Notes: generated by a model from the letters alone, not told the origin. A stretch of DNA of 47,933 nucleotides from Anoxybacillus tepidamans PS2 (GCF_000620165.1 NZ_JHVN01000021.1:1-47933); one strand, 5' to 3'; counted from the first letter of the stretch, positions 1 to 10,675 are shown. Numbers and translations: made by a program.

Positions 1-186
1 CGCTGGGTAGCTATGTGCGGAAGGGATAAGCGCTGAAAGCATCTAAGCGTGAAGCCCCCCTCAAGATGAGATTTCCCATTGCGCAAGCAAGTAAGATCCC
101 TTGAAGATGACAAGGTAGATAGGTCCGAGGTGGAAGCGTGGCGACACGTGCAGCTGACGGATACTAATCGATCGAGGACTTAACCA
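1..186 (+). rRNA. rrl: 23S ribosomal RNA, 3' end (partial)
   Basis: The first 186 bases match the conserved 3' end of bacterial 23S rRNA: domain VI sequence around CTATGTGCGGAAGGGATAA near the start, and the terminal segment ending in GAGGACTTAACC near 185. The 5' part lies outside the window. The exact mature end is approximate, within a few bases. It is followed by a spacer and 5S rRNA, as in Bacillus rrn operons, where an rrn operon lies just upstream of ctsR. Confidence 0.97.
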
Positions 187-388
187 ATTCGAAAAGTGGA
201 GCAAGCTCGCTTGCATCCATAGGGCGTTCAAGCTTCTGGCGGAAAAGTCGATAGACTTTGACAGAAGAAGCGGAAACGACCGTAGGATGCAGCTTGCGGA
301 ACTAGACAACACGAAAAGCGGAAGCGCCACAAATCCTTTCTTCAACCCTTCACTGTTATCTAGTTTTGAAGGAACCATCCTTCAGACC
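187..388 (+). other. 23S-5S intergenic spacer with processing stems
   Basis: This 202-base spacer contains no tRNA that I can see. It has nested complementary arms. TTGCATCC (211-218) faces GGATGCA (285-291), CTTCTG (233-238) faces CAGAAG (262-267), and AAGTC (245-249) faces GACTT (254-258). A second pair, AACTAGA (300-306) with TCTAGTT (359-365), lies before 5S. Such arms are typical of the precursor stems cleaved by rRNA maturation nucleases. Assigning them to a particular nuclease would be inference. Confidence 0.6.
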
Positions 389-506
<118 letters not shown>

Positions 507-510
507 AAAT

Positions 511-549
511 AAAAAAGCATGTTTCATGATGAAACATGCTTTTTTATTT
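511..549 (+). terminator. Intrinsic terminator of the rrn operon
   Basis: The arms GCATGTTTCAT and ATGAAACATGC form a near-perfect inverted repeat starting four bases after 5S. It is flanked by an A-run before and a T-run (TTTTTTATTTTTT) after, so it could work in both directions. It ends transcription of the ribosomal RNA operon. Confidence 0.9.
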
Positions 550-554
550 TTTCT

Positions 555-620
555 GTGAACCTCCCCCACCTACACTTCGCAGCTTAGAGGTGGGAGACTT
601 CTCGGTAGGTATGTTAAACC
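555..620 (-). mobile_element. Probable IS200/IS605-type right-end scar (omega-RNA-like)
   Basis: Read on the minus strand, this stretch carries AAGTCTCCCACCT, a small loop, AGGTGGGGGAGGTTCAC. This resembles the hairpin plus GTTCAC end found downstream of tnpB genes in IS200/IS605-family elements of thermophilic bacilli, where it forms the 3' part of the guide (omega) RNA. No tnpA or tnpB coding sequence remains nearby, so if real it is a solitary remnant. The family assignment rests on remembered sequence pattern, not alignment. Confidence 0.4.
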
Positions 621-663
621 AATCCTTGAATAAATAGTTTTCTTTTTCTTCAATAAAGCAGAA

Positions 664-673
664 TTAGGTATTA
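664..673. repeat. Left copy of the 10-bp direct repeat flanking the IS982 relic
   Basis: The sequence TTAGGTATTA occurs here and again at 1764-1773, exactly outside the inverted ends of the decayed IS982-family element. It is best read as the target-site duplication made at insertion; part of the last bases may belong to the element. Confidence 0.65.
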
Positions 674-1763
674 ACCAGTGGTGCTAGTCGGTCGTTAGCG
701 CTCAATTAGCATGAGTGTAATAAGCGAATACGCTAACAATATGCCGTCTAGCCCACTTCAAATATAACAAAAGAATTCCTGCAAATAGCTATCGATCAGA
801 ACAAAGAATACTGTCTCAATGACTTTTCGTTTTTGTTTAATCCACGCTTCCCATGTCTCAGACGGACGATGTTTTTGATTTTTTCGAGATAGAGTTCACA
901 GCGTCATTTGATATTCTTTGTACAGTCTTTTTTGCAAGCCGCTACTAATAGGGATAAGGAAGTTGGGTCATGACGCTTTCGGCTGCCATTCGATCATGAC
1001 AGGATGCTTCCGTCACCAAGTATTCCATCGGTAGACCTTAATCTGTCATTTGGAGATGAAACTTAAACCCATCATACCATTGCTTTTTCGAAACGCAATA
1101 GCTAACATTAGTGATCCCTTGAAACCGTTTGACGCGACACATTCTCGCGACATGACACAACTCGAATGGTAAGCGATCTACCACAGCATAGGCACGGTGT
1201 TGGTCGCGTCTCGCCAACTCATGCCGAACCCATTTGATCGCAAAACGTAGTGATCGACAACGACAATGGTATCGGAAACGTTCAAGAAACCGATGTTTTG
1301 AGAACAAACTACCGATGACAAAGCGATGCTGCGCGTGTTCGGAAGTAAAGCCGAACAACTTCCTTAGAATATGAATAACAATGATACAATGATAACTACA
1401 TCTTCTTGCTTCACCAAATGACAATTGGATGCTGAACATACACCTGAATGAACGACAGTTGAGTCGAGACAAAGAAGAAAATGTCTGCATATTGCTTTTG
1501 GATGTTTGCTTTGTCTGTTGTAAAAAATGAAAGTGCTCTTGCATACGAATCCTTCTTTGGAATGATGGGTCGCACTTTCATTTTAATGGAGATTCCTCAT
1601 GCAAGGGCTATTTTTATGCTCATCTCATTTTATCTATATAAGTTGCAATAAAGAATTTCCGCAAGACTGTTTCCAAAGTTGGTTTACAATAAAGCGATTC
1701 AACTTGTATGTTCACAAAAAATCAGGATGTAAGACAAAAATTCAATTTATATAGCACCACGGG
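674..1763 (-). mobile_element. Decayed IS982-family insertion sequence
   Basis: A 1090-bp segment is bounded by short imperfect inverted ends: ACCAGTGGTGCTAG on the left, and the complement of the right end begins CCCGTGGTGCTAT, sharing GTGGTGCTA. It is flanked by the 10-bp direct repeat TTAGGTATTA. Inside on the minus strand is a broken IS982-type DDE transposase. Length, end structure and transposase family agree with IS982. The element sits between the rrn terminator and the ctsR promoter and is transcriptionally opposed to both. It cannot transpose with its own enzyme. Confidence 0.75.
695..1544 (-). pseudogene. IS982-family transposase, degenerate
   Basis: Codons from 1544 down to 1038 translate to a 168-residue stretch with IS982 features: FSKHRFLERF, then VVDRLPFELCHVARMCRVKRF and SKKQWYDGFKFHLQMTD, corresponding to the family's catalytic-D region and SKK-x-YGxKxHL block. 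The frame then meets a stop where a Gln codon is expected. Beyond it lie GLPMEYLVTEASCHDRM, a small deletion with further stops, a frameshift, a TGA in place of an expected Trp codon, and the KQKRKVIETVFFVL block with the third catalytic acidic residue. The last segment, SGLDGILLAYSL, is again shifted. At least four disabling changes are visible, so this is a long-inactive copy. The C-terminal boundary is taken from the last in-frame stop (695-697). Confidence 0.85.
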
Positions 1764-1773
1764 TTAGGTATTA
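1764..1773. repeat. Right copy of the 10-bp direct repeat flanking the IS982 relic
   Basis: TTAGGTATTA, identical to 664-673, lies directly outside the right inverted end of the IS982-like element. It is interpreted as the second half of the target-site duplication. Confidence 0.65.
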
Positions 1774-1867
1774 GTAAATATATAAAGGATTTTCAGCTAA
1801 CGGTATCGAACTAAATTCAGTAAAAAAATTCTAAGGAGCGTTAATTTGTGGATATTTATCGTGTTTG

Positions 1868-1896
1868 TTGCATTTTTTCAATCTTTGCTATATAGT
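1868..1896 (+). promoter_or_regulatory. Sigma-A-type promoter of the ctsR operon
   Basis: TTGCAT (1868-1873) and TATAGT (1891-1896) are separated by exactly 17 bp. This places the transcription start at about 1903, inside or just before the CtsR operator, which suits repression by blocking polymerase. Confidence 0.75.
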
Positions 1897-1903
1897 AAAA
1901 TTA

Positions 1904-1921
1904 AGGTCAAATATAGTCAAA
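1904..1921 (+). promoter_or_regulatory. CtsR operator
   Basis: AGGTCAAATATAGTCAAA is a tandem heptad direct repeat matching the known CtsR recognition sequence (A/G-GTCAAA-nan-A/G-GTCAAA). It sits 7 bp downstream of the -10 box and 33 bp before the ctsR start. CtsR therefore probably represses its own operon, with release on heat or protein stress. Confidence 0.9.
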
Positions 1922-1954
1922 GTCAACTACCTATGCTATGCAAGGAGGGGTAGG

Positions 1955-2416
1955 GTGCGAAACATTTCTGATATTATCGAGCAATACTTAAAGCAAGTAT
2001 TAAATATGAGTGAGCAAGAGATTGTGGAAATCAAACGGAGTGAAATCGCAGATAAGTTCCAATGCGTTCCTTCGCAAATTAATTATGTTATTAATACCCG
2101 TTTCACTCTAGAGAGAGGATATGTTGTAGAAAGTAAACGAGGCGGTGGTGGCTATATTCGGATTATGAAGGTCAAAACAAAAAGTGAGGCCCATTTAATT
2201 GATCAGTTATTAGCTCTTGTTCATCATCGAGTAAGCCAATCGAGCGCTGAAGATATTGTTCGCCGCCTAGTCGAGGAAAAAGTAATTTCTGAGCGGGAAG
2301 CAAACATTATGATGAGTGTCATGGATCGCTCAGTTTTATATATCGATTTGCCTGAACGTGATGAGTTAAGAGCACGAATGTTAAAGGCAATGTTAACGTC
2401 ATTGAAATATAAATAA
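1955..2416 (+). CDS. ctsR: Transcriptional repressor of class III stress genes CtsR
   Basis: The 153-residue protein (MRNISDIIEQYLKQ...) is full length for CtsR. The N-terminal half is a winged helix-turn-helix (IADKFQCVPSQINYVINTRFT), followed by the glycine-rich wing tip ESKRGGGGYIRI that contacts DNA and senses temperature. The C-terminal half mediates dimerisation and is the target of McsB. The start is the GTG at 1955, preceded by AAGGAGGGG; an upstream in-frame ATG at 1865 lies in the promoter and is rejected. It is the first gene of ctsR-mcsA-mcsB-clpC, as in Bacillus, and is autoregulated through the operator just upstream. Confidence 0.97.
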   Translation: MRNISDIIEQYLKQVLNMSEQEIVEIKRSEIADKFQCVPSQINYVINTRFTLERGYVVESKRGGGGYIRIMKVKTKSEAHLIDQLLALVHHRVSQSSAEDIVRRLVEEKVISEREANIMMSVMDRSVLYIDLPERDELRARMLKAMLTSLKYK

Positions 2417-2433
2417 AGAAAGAGGTGAGAACC

Positions 2434-2979
2434 TTGATATGTCAGGAATGTAAACAAAGACCGGCCACCATGCATTTTACCAAAATCATTAATGGAGAAA
2501 AAACGGAATTCCACCTTTGTGAACATTGTGCACAAGAACGTGGAGAGGTATTTATGTTTCACGAGAATGGGGGATTCTCGATTCACAATTTATTGGCTGG
2601 TTTGTTGAATTTTGACTCGCCTATAAAAGAAACAAAACCAAGTGCGTTTCAAGGAATAGAACTTTTGCAATGCGAGCGTTGCAACATGACCTATCACCAA
2701 TTCACAAAAATTGGTCGCTTCGGTTGCTCTAATTGTTATTATGCTTTTGTTAAACAACTACAACCTATATTGAAACGGCTTCATAGTGGCAATACTACTC
2801 ATGCTGGAAAAATTCCGAGACGGATTGGCGGTACGATTCATATTCGTAAACAAATAGAACATTTAAAGCAAAAACTCCAGGACTTTATTGTAAAAGAGGA
2901 ATTTGAAAAAGCAGCTGAGGTTCGTGACCAAATTCGTTTTCTTGAATCGCAATTAAGCGCACATGGAGAGGGGGACTAA
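2434..2979 (+). CDS. mcsA: McsA, activator of the McsB arginine kinase
   Basis: This 181-residue protein has four CxxC zinc-binding motifs (CQEC near residue 3, CEHC near 31, CERC and CSNC near 83-103) and a C-terminal UVR-type coiled segment ([17 protein letters not shown]). In Bacillus McsA binds McsB, stimulates protein-arginine phosphorylation and modulates CtsR. The start chosen is the TTG at 2434: it gives the family N-terminus MICQEC and sits 5-7 bases after AGAGGTGAG. The GTG at 2425 lies inside that Shine-Dalgarno. The gene is 17 bases after ctsR and two bases before mcsB. Confidence 0.95.
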   Translation: MICQECKQRPATMHFTKIINGEKTEFHLCEHCAQERGEVFMFHENGGFSIHNLLAGLLNFDSPIKETKPSAFQGIELLQCERCNMTYHQFTKIGRFGCSNCYYAFVKQLQPILKRLHSGNTTHAGKIPRRIGGTIHIRKQIEHLKQKLQDFIVKEEFEKAAEVRDQIRFLESQLSAHGEGD

Positions 2980-2981
2980 TC

Positions 2982-4070
2982 ATGTCGCTTGAAAAATTTT
3001 TGAATACAGCAGTAAGTTCATGGATGAGTCAAGAAGGACCGGATTCCGACATTGTATTGAGTAGCCGAATTAGGCTGGCGAGAAATATTGTCGATTATGA
3101 GTTTCCAACGGTATTCAGCAACGAGGAAGCTCAGGAAATTGTAGAGCGTTTCGAACAGGCATTTGCTTGGCAGTCACACCGTTCAGCTGGTCGCTTTGAG
3201 CTTTTAAAAATGAACGAACTCCAGCCAATTGAGAAAAGGGTGCTGGTAGAAAAACATTTGATTAGCCCTCATTTAGCTGAAGATTGTCCATTTGGGGCAT
3301 GTTTGCTTTCTGAGAATGAAGAGATCAGCATCATGATTAATGAAGAGGATCATGTTCGTATTCAATGCTTATTTCCTGGCCTTCAATTAACAGAGGCTTT
3401 GGAAATGGCTAATGAACTTGATGATTGGATTGAGATGCATGTCAACTACGCATTCGATGAAAAAAGAGGTTATTTAACGAGCTGTCCTACAAATGTAGGA
3501 ACAGGTCTGAGAGCATCAGTGATGATGCACCTGCCAGCACTAATTTTAACTCAGCAAATGAATCGGATTATTCCCGCTATTAATCAGCTTGGCTTAGTTG
3601 TAAGGGGAACATATGGAGAGGGAAGTGAAGCTTTAGGTAATATATTCCAAATATCAAACCAAATCACACTTGGTAAATCAGAAGAAGATATTGTTGAAGA
3701 TTTGAAGAGTGTTGTTCAACAATTAATTGCCCAAGAAAGAATGGCAAGGGAGGCATTAGTCAAAACTTTAAACATACAATTAGAAGACAGAGTCTTTCGC
3801 TCTTACGGTATATTGGCCAATAGTCGCGTCATTGAATCAAAAGAAGCTGCGCAATGCTTATCCGATGTCCGTCTAGGAATTGATTTAGGTTATATAAAAA
3901 ATATTTCGCGCAATATCTTGAATGAACTAATGATTTTGACGCAACCGGGATTTTTACAGCAATATGCCGGAGGAGCATTAAGACCAAATGAGCGGGATGT
4001 TCGCAGGGCTACACTGATTCGGGAACGTTTAAAAATGGAAGAAAGAAAAGCGATGGAGAGTGATGAATAA
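2982..4070 (+). CDS. mcsB: Protein-arginine kinase McsB
   Basis: McsB transfers phosphate from ATP to arginine side chains, tagging proteins for degradation by ClpCP and inactivating CtsR during heat shock. The 362-residue protein carries the phosphagen-kinase-like catalytic domain, with the nucleotide-contact segment SSRIRLARN near 27-35, NEEDH near 119-123, and the SCPTNVGTG loop with conserved Cys168. The C-terminal RDVRRA motif (338-343) matches the RDxxRA allosteric phosphoarginine-binding site. The stop codon overlaps the clpC start by one base (TAATG), indicating translational coupling. Confidence 0.97.
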   Translation: MSLEKFLNTAVSSWMSQEGPDSDIVLSSRIRLARNIVDYEFPTVFSNEEAQEIVERFEQAFAWQSHRSAGRFELLKMNELQPIEKRVLVEKHLISPHLAEDCPFGACLLSENEEISIMINEEDHVRIQCLFPGLQLTEALEMANELDDWIEMHVNYAFDEKRGYLTSCPTNVGTGLRASVMMHLPALILTQQMNRIIPAINQLGLVVRGTYGEGSEALGNIFQISNQITLGKSEEDIVEDLKSVVQQLIAQERMAREALVKTLNIQLEDRVFRSYGILANSRVIESKEAAQCLSDVRLGIDLGYIKNISRNILNELMILTQPGFLQQYAGGALRPNERDVRRATLIRERLKMEERKAMESDE

Positions 4071-6502
4071 TGATGTTCGGTAGATTTACAGAAAGAGCAC
4101 AAAAAGTGCTAGCGTTGGCTCAAGAAGAAGCAGTTCGTCTAGGACATAACAACATCGGCACAGAGCATATTTTGCTCGGTTTAATTCGTGAAGGAGAAGG
4201 AATCGCAGCTAAAGCCTTAATTGCTTTAGGGCTCGGTCCTGAGAAAATTCAAAAAGAGGTAGAAACGTTAATCGGTCGAGGACATGAGGCTTCACAATCG
4301 ATTCACTATACGCCGCGTGCGAAAAAAGTGATCGAACTTTCCATGGATGAAGCCAGAAAGCTCGGACATTCGTATGTAGGCACAGAGCATATTTTGCTCG
4401 GTTTAATTCGTGAAGGAGAAGGGGTAGCGGCTCGTGTTCTTAATAACTTAGGAGTAAGTTTAAACAAGGCGCGTCAGCAAGTCTTACAATTGTTAGGAAG
4501 CAATGAGTCAGTTTCCGGGCATCAGGGAAATACTTCCCATGTCAGTACGCCAACTTTAGACAGCCTTGCTCGTGATTTAACAGCTATTGCTCGTGAAGGA
4601 AGTTTAGATCCTGTAATTGGAAGAAGTAAAGAAATTCAACGCGTTATTGAGGTATTGAGCCGTCGTACAAAAAATAACCCAGTTCTAATTGGTGAACCGG
4701 GTGTTGGAAAAACAGCTATTGCCGAGGGATTAGCGCAACAAATTGTCAATAATGAGGTTCCAGAAACGCTCCGGGATAAGCGGGTAATGACGCTTGACAT
4801 GGGCACAGTAGTAGCCGGAACAAAATATCGCGGTGAGTTCGAAGATCGACTCAAAAAGGTGATGGATGAAATTCGCCAGGCTGGAAACATTATTTTGTTT
4901 ATTGATGAGCTGCATACGCTTATCGGCGCAGGAGGCGCAGAAGGGGCTATTGATGCATCTAACATTTTAAAGCCTTCTCTTGCCCGCGGTGAACTGCAGT
5001 GTATCGGAGCAACAACGTTAGATGAGTATCGTAAATATATTGAAAAAGATGCGGCGTTAGAGCGTCGTTTTCAGCCAATTTATGTCGATGAGCCTACAGT
5101 GGAGGAATCGATTCAAATTTTGAAAGGATTACGCGATCGCTATGAAGCGCATCATCGTGTATCCATTTCTGATGAAGCGATTATTCAAGCGGTTAAGTTA
5201 TCAGATCGCTATATTACTGATCGTTTTCTTCCAGATAAGGCTATTGACTTAATTGACGAAGCTTGCTCAAAAGTTCGCCTTCGTTCTTTTACGGCACCTC
5301 CAAACTTAAAAGAATTGGAGCAAAAGTTAGAAGAAGTTCGTAAAGAGAAGGATGCGGCTGTACAAAGTCAAGAATTTGAAAAAGCTGCTTCTTTACGAGA
5401 TACAGAACAACGGCTGCGCGAAAAATTAGAGGAAACGAAGCGAGCTTGGAAAGAAAAACAAGGACAGGAAAATTCGGAAGTAACGGTTGAAGATATCGCA
5501 ATGGTTGTGTCAAGCTGGACCGGAATTCCGGTATCTAAGCTAGCCCAAACGGAAACAGAGCGACTATTGAAGATGGAAGAAATTTTACACTCACGCGTTA
5601 TCGGACAGGAAGAGGCAGTTAAAGCTATTGCCAAGGCGGTACGTCGAGCTCGCGCGGGATTAAAAGATCCAAAGCGTCCAATTGGTTCATTTATTTTTCT
5701 TGGGCCAACAGGAGTAGGTAAAACAGAATTGGCACGCGCGTTGGCAGAAGCGATGTTTGGTGATGAGGATGCATTAATTCGAATTGATATGTCAGAGTAT
5801 ATGGAAAAACATTCGACTTCTCGCCTTGTTGGTTCTCCTCCGGGATATGTCGGATATGAAGAAGGCGGTCAATTGACAGAGAAAGTGCGTCGTAAGCCGT
5901 ACTCCGTTGTTTTATTAGATGAGATGGAAAAAGCGCATCCAGATGTATTCAATATTCTTTTACAAGTACTCGAGGATGGGCGTTTAACTGATTCAAAAGG
6001 AAGAACTGTTGATTTCCGTAATACGATTGTCATTATGACATCGAACGTCGGTGCGGAGGCGCTCAAACGAAATAAGTATGTTGGCTTTAATGTCCAAGAT
6101 GAAAGCCAGAAATATAAAGACATGAAGAGCAAAGTGATGGACGAATTGAAAAAAGCATTCCGTCCGGAATTTTTAAACCGTATTGATGAAATTATCGTGT
6201 TCCATTCTCTAGAGAAACAACATTTAGCACAAATTGTGAATCTGATGGCTGAACAGTTAGTAAAACGTCTAAAAGAGCAAGACATTGACTTAGAATTGAC
6301 CCAAGCAGCGATCGAAAAAATTGCTGAGGAAGGACACGATCCAGAATACGGTGCGCGCCCATTGCGTCGGGCACTACAAAAACACATTGAAGACCGTCTG
6401 TCAGAGGAATTGTTAAAAGGAACGATCGGAAAAGGACAAAAAGTCGTCGTCGATGTAAAAGACGGAGAATTTGTCGTTTTATCTAAGCAAACGGTTCAGT
6501 AA
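4070..6502 (+). CDS. clpC: ATP-dependent Clp protease ATPase subunit ClpC
   Basis: ClpC is an AAA+ unfoldase that feeds substrates, including arginine-phosphorylated proteins, into ClpP. The 810-residue protein has a double Clp-N repeat (about 1-140, two [15 protein letters not shown] copies), AAA1 with Walker A GEPGVGKT at 208 and Walker B FIDELHT, a coiled-coil M domain (about 410-470) with a UVR-like [10 protein letters not shown] segment, and AAA2 with Walker A GPTGVGKT at 545. The C-terminal domain follows. The region between the Walker sites and the C-terminus carries the conserved GSPPGYVGY pore/loop sequence. It is the last gene of the ctsR operon and ends before an intrinsic terminator. 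The two Clp-N repeats share a 44-nt perfect DNA repeat (see findings). Confidence 0.98.
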   Translation: MMFGRFTERAQKVLALAQEEAVRLGHNNIGTEHILLGLIREGEGIAAKALIALGLGPEKIQKEVETLIGRGHEASQSIHYTPRAKKVIELSMDEARKLGHSYVGTEHILLGLIREGEGVAARVLNNLGVSLNKARQQVLQLLGSNESVSGHQGNTSHVSTPTLDSLARDLTAIAREGSLDPVIGRSKEIQRVIEVLSRRTKNNPVLIGEPGVGKTAIAEGLAQQIVNNEVPETLRDKRVMTLDMGTVVAGTKYRGEFEDRLKKVMDEIRQAGNIILFIDELHTLIGAGGAEGAIDASNILKPSLARGELQCIGATTLDEYRKYIEKDAALERRFQPIYVDEPTVEESIQILKGLRDRYEAHHRVSISDEAIIQAVKLSDRYITDRFLPDKAIDLIDEACSKVRLRSFTAPPNLKELEQKLEEVRKEKDAAVQSQEFEKAASLRDTEQRLREKLEETKRAWKEKQGQENSEVTVEDIAMVVSSWTGIPVSKLAQTETERLLKMEEILHSRVIGQEEAVKAIAKAVRRARAGLKDPKRPIGSFIFLGPTGVGKTELARALAEAMFGDEDALIRIDMSEYMEKHSTSRLVGSPPGYVGYEEGGQLTEKVRRKPYSVVLLDEMEKAHPDVFNILLQVLEDGRLTDSKGRTVDFRNTIVIMTSNVGAEALKRNKYVGFNVQDESQKYKDMKSKVMDELKKAFRPEFLNRIDEIIVFHSLEKQHLAQIVNLMAEQLVKRLKEQDIDLELTQAAIEKIAEEGHDPEYGARPLRRALQKHIEDRLSEELLKGTIGKGQKVVVDVKDGEFVVLSKQTVQ
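4157..4422 (+). repeat. 44-nt perfect direct repeat within clpC (4157-4200 and 4379-4422)
   Basis: The DNA coding for [15 protein letters not shown] is identical in both Clp-N repeats over 44 bases, including every synonymous position. The copies start 222 bases apart. The flanking codons of the two repeats differ, so identity is confined to this block. Confidence 0.95.
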
Positions 6503-6512
6503 AACATGGCTG

Positions 6513-6550
6513 TAAGGTATGCGGCAATCATTTGGCGCATACCTTATTTT
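6513..6550 (+). terminator. Terminator between clpC and radA
   Basis: TAAGGTATGCG (6513-6523) pairs with CGCATACCTTA (6536-6546) around a 12-base loop and is followed by TTTT. It closes the CtsR operon. radA must be reached by read-through or by a promoter I could not identify. Confidence 0.75.
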
Positions 6551-6579
6551 TGCATTCGCTTAGAGAGAGGGAAAGTGGC

Positions 6580-7965
6580 ATGAAAAAGAAAACAAAGTTT
6601 GTTTGTCAAGAGTGTGGCTATGAATCGGCGAAATGGATGGGAAAGTGTCCTGGTTGCCAAACATGGAATTCGATGGTTGAGGAAATTGAGAGAGGAAAAC
6701 CAGCTACAAGAGGAGTATTTATTCATTCCTCTTCGAATGCTATATCGAAGCCAGTACCTATCACCACGATAACAACATCACAGGAGCCAAGAATCGTAAC
6801 GAATCTTGCGGAATTTAATCGTGTGTTAGGCGGTGGAATCGTAAAAGGCTCCCTCGTATTAATCGGCGGTGATCCAGGGATTGGAAAATCGACACTTCTT
6901 TTGCAGGTATCTTCACAGTTAGCGTTGAAACAATATAGGGTACTGTATATTTCCGGAGAAGAGTCTGTAAAACAAACAAAATTGCGTGCGGATCGTTTAT
7001 ACATTTCTACTGATAAACTATATGTATTAGCAGAAACAGATTTAGAGTATATTCATCAAGCAATCGAGGAGATACAGCCTGATTTTGTGGTGATTGATTC
7101 GATTCAAACGATTTATCGTGCCGAGATTACATCTGCCCCTGGAAGTGTCTCACAAGTAAGAGAGTGTACAGGAGAATTAATGAGAATTGCAAAAACAAAA
7201 GGGATTGCGATTTTTATTGTGGGCCACGTGACAAAAGAAGGATCGATCGCAGGCCCAAGAATTTTAGAACATATGGTGGATACGGTTCTTTATTTTGAAG
7301 GAGAGCGGCACCATACGTATCGAATCTTACGTGCGGTCAAAAATCGATTTGGCTCGACGAACGAGATTGGCATCTTTGAAATGAGGGAGTCTGGTTTATT
7401 AGAAGTAGAAAATCCTTCCGAAGTTTTTTTAGAGGAACGTTCAAGCGGAGTAGCTGGTTCGACGGTTGTTGCTTCAATGGAAGGGACACGGCCTGTATTA
7501 GTAGAAATTCAAGCGTTGATCTCTCCAACTAGCTTTGGGAATCCGCGAAGAATGGCCACCGGAATTGATCACAACCGCGTGTCTTTACTAATGGCTGTGC
7601 TTGAAAAAAGGGTCGGGCTTCTTCTCCAAAATCAAGATGCTTATTTGAAGGTAGCTGGCGGTGTAAAATTGGATGAACCGGCTATTGATTTGGCGATTGC
7701 CGTGAGCATTGCTTCTAGCTTTCGTGATCAACCTACCAACCCATCGGATGTAATCATTGGAGAGGTGGGATTAACAGGAGAAGTGCGCCGTGTTTCTCGT
7801 ATTGAACAGCGGGTTCAAGAGGCGGTTAAGTTGGGGTTTCAGCGCATTATTATTCCAAAAAATAATCTTGGAGGATGGAGCGCACCTGAGGGAGTCGAAG
7901 TTATTGGTGTTTCTCACGTTGCTGAGGCACTTGAGTATGCGTTAGAAAACAGAAATGCTATATAA
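6580..7965 (+). CDS. radA: DNA repair protein RadA (Sms)
   Basis: RadA is a RecA-related, DnaB-like helicase that promotes branch migration in recombinational repair. The 461-residue protein has an N-terminal four-cysteine zinc finger (CQEC at 9-12, CPGC at 23-26), a RecA-type ATPase core with Walker [11 protein letters not shown], the family-specific KNRFG motif, and a C-terminal Lon-protease-like domain ([12 protein letters not shown]). The start is the ATG at 6580, after GAGAGAGGGAAAG, which gives the conserved [13 protein letters not shown] start; an in-frame upstream ATG lies in the terminator hairpin. In most Bacillaceae disA follows radA; here yacL follows directly after 104 bases. Confidence 0.96.
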   Translation: MKKKTKFVCQECGYESAKWMGKCPGCQTWNSMVEEIERGKPATRGVFIHSSSNAISKPVPITTITTSQEPRIVTNLAEFNRVLGGGIVKGSLVLIGGDPGIGKSTLLLQVSSQLALKQYRVLYISGEESVKQTKLRADRLYISTDKLYVLAETDLEYIHQAIEEIQPDFVVIDSIQTIYRAEITSAPGSVSQVRECTGELMRIAKTKGIAIFIVGHVTKEGSIAGPRILEHMVDTVLYFEGERHHTYRILRAVKNRFGSTNEIGIFEMRESGLLEVENPSEVFLEERSSGVAGSTVVASMEGTRPVLVEIQALISPTSFGNPRRMATGIDHNRVSLLMAVLEKRVGLLLQNQDAYLKVAGGVKLDEPAIDLAIAVSIASSFRDQPTNPSDVIIGEVGLTGEVRRVSRIEQRVQEAVKLGFQRIIIPKNNLGGWSAPEGVEVIGVSHVAEALEYALENRNAI

Positions 7966-8017
7966 ACTTTACAAACGTGTGTCAAATTTTTAAAAAACAT
8001 TAAAAACTTTGTTATTA

Positions 8018-8048
8018 TTGGTTTCAAACATTCGAAACTGTTTATAAT
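8018..8048 (+). promoter_or_regulatory. Putative promoter for yacL-ispD-ispF
   Basis: A consensus TATAAT (8043-8048) is preceded by TTGGTT (8018-8023) at a 19-bp spacing, or by a weaker TTTCAA at 15 bp. It lies in the short A/T-rich gap where disA would be expected, so the downstream genes seem to have their own start of transcription. Confidence 0.5.
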
Positions 8049-8069
8049 GTAGTAGAGGGAGGTGAAAAT

Positions 8070-9870
<1,801 letters not shown>

Positions 9871-9874
9871 ATAT

Positions 9875-10351
9875 ATGTTTCGCATTGGTCAAGGTTTTGA
9901 TGTTCATCAGTTAGTAGAGGGCCGACCTTTAATTATCGGCGGTGTTCAAATTCCTTATGAAAAAGGATTGCTCGGACATTCCGACGCAGATGTGTTATTG
10001 CATGCGATTTCAGATGCTTGTTTAGGAGCGATTGGTGCAGGAGATATCGGTAAACATTTTCCAGATACAGAACAGCAGTATAAGGATGCTGACTCCGCCT
10101 TACTTTTACAGCATGTATGGGATCTTGTAAAAAAAGAAGGGTACAAGCTAGTAAATGTAGATTGTACCATCATTGCGCAAAAACCTAAAATGGCTCCCCA
10201 TATCGAAAAGATGAAAGAAAGAATTGCTCAATTATTAGAAGGGGAGCTATCGCAAGTCAATGTGAAAGCAACAACGACAGAAAAATTAGGTTTTACTGGC
10301 CGTGAAGAAGGAATTGCCGCCCAGGCAGTAATTTTATTACAGAAGCGTTGA
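9875..10351 (+). CDS. ispF: 2-C-methyl-D-erythritol 2,4-cyclodiphosphate synthase IspF
   Basis: IspF cyclises CDP-ME 2-phosphate to ME-cPP with release of CMP. The 158-residue protein is full length and carries the metal-binding D-V-H of [10 protein letters not shown] (residues 8-10), [14 protein letters not shown] with the metal-ligand His, the GKHFPDT loop, and the C-terminal [19 protein letters not shown] that binds cytidine phosphate. It acts as a homotrimer. The gene lies directly behind ispD and is followed by a 324-base gap before gltX. Confidence 0.97.
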   Translation: MFRIGQGFDVHQLVEGRPLIIGGVQIPYEKGLLGHSDADVLLHAISDACLGAIGAGDIGKHFPDTEQQYKDADSALLLQHVWDLVKKEGYKLVNVDCTIIAQKPKMAPHIEKMKERIAQLLEGELSQVNVKATTTEKLGFTGREEGIAAQAVILLQKR

Positions 10352-10468
10352 TTGTTTCTCGTTGAGAGGTGCGTGTTGGTTGTACGAGCTATAAGCGCCC
10401 TAAGAAATAATGATTGTAATTCTGCTTTTCGAAATGTAGATGCTAGTTGAGTAAACGAATCGGCTGTC

Positions 10469-10549
10469 AAAATGTCCCGTGTTGGGATGGCTATATCCAT
10501 GCCTGGTCGGCTAGATTCTAGCCGACTAAGGCAGCAATTAAGACATTTT
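10469..10549 (+). ncRNA. Possible three-way-junction RNA or complex terminator between ispF and gltX
   Basis: The 324-base gap (10352-10675) has no gene that I can support, but its middle can fold into a compact branched structure. An outer stem AAAATGTC (10469-10476) / GACATTTT (10542-10549) encloses two arms. One is ATGG (10487-10490) / CCAT (10497-10500). The other is TGCC (10500-10503) / GGCA (10530-10533), continued by GTCGGCTAGA (10506-10515) / TCTAGCCGAC (10517-10526). The run TTTTAACTTTATTTTAT follows the outer stem, so it may terminate ispF transcription. I do not recognise a known riboswitch class. Confidence 0.35.
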
Positions 10550-10609
10550 AACTTTATTTTATCGATATCAATTAACACGCTAGATTTTATTTACAAAGAC
10601 ATAATCGCT

Positions 10610-10639
10610 TTGAATTTTGCAACTATATGATGGTAAAAT
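10610..10639 (+). promoter_or_regulatory. Putative gltX promoter
   Basis: TTGAAT (10610-10615) and TAAAAT (10634-10639) are separated by 18 bp and lie 37 bp upstream of the gltX start. The expected start of transcription is near 10646, giving a short leader. Confidence 0.55.
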
Positions 10640-10675
10640 AACGATACACAGCTTAGTTGATGGAGGTCTTTGAGA

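Noticed and set aside
61-378. Minus-strand open frame across the 23S end and spacer
   Set aside because: It lies on the complement of rRNA and its spacer; the translation resembles no protein family.
187-388. tRNA gene in the 23S-5S spacer
   Set aside because: No cloverleaf, T-loop GTTCGA-type sequence or CCA end was found.
1545-1763. Possible extra N-terminal coding part of the IS982 transposase
   Set aside because: No open frame continuing the family's N-terminus is readable there; it is kept as non-coding part of the relic.
5869-6387. Minus-strand frame of 172 codons inside clpC
   Set aside because: It is antisense to the conserved AAA2 region of clpC; composition reflects the opposite strand's codon pattern.
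10228-10578. Minus-strand frame of 116 codons across the ispF end and the ispF-gltX gap
   Set aside because: Half of it is antisense to ispF, there is no convincing ribosome-binding site, and I recognise no domain. A remnant of a lost gene cannot be excluded.
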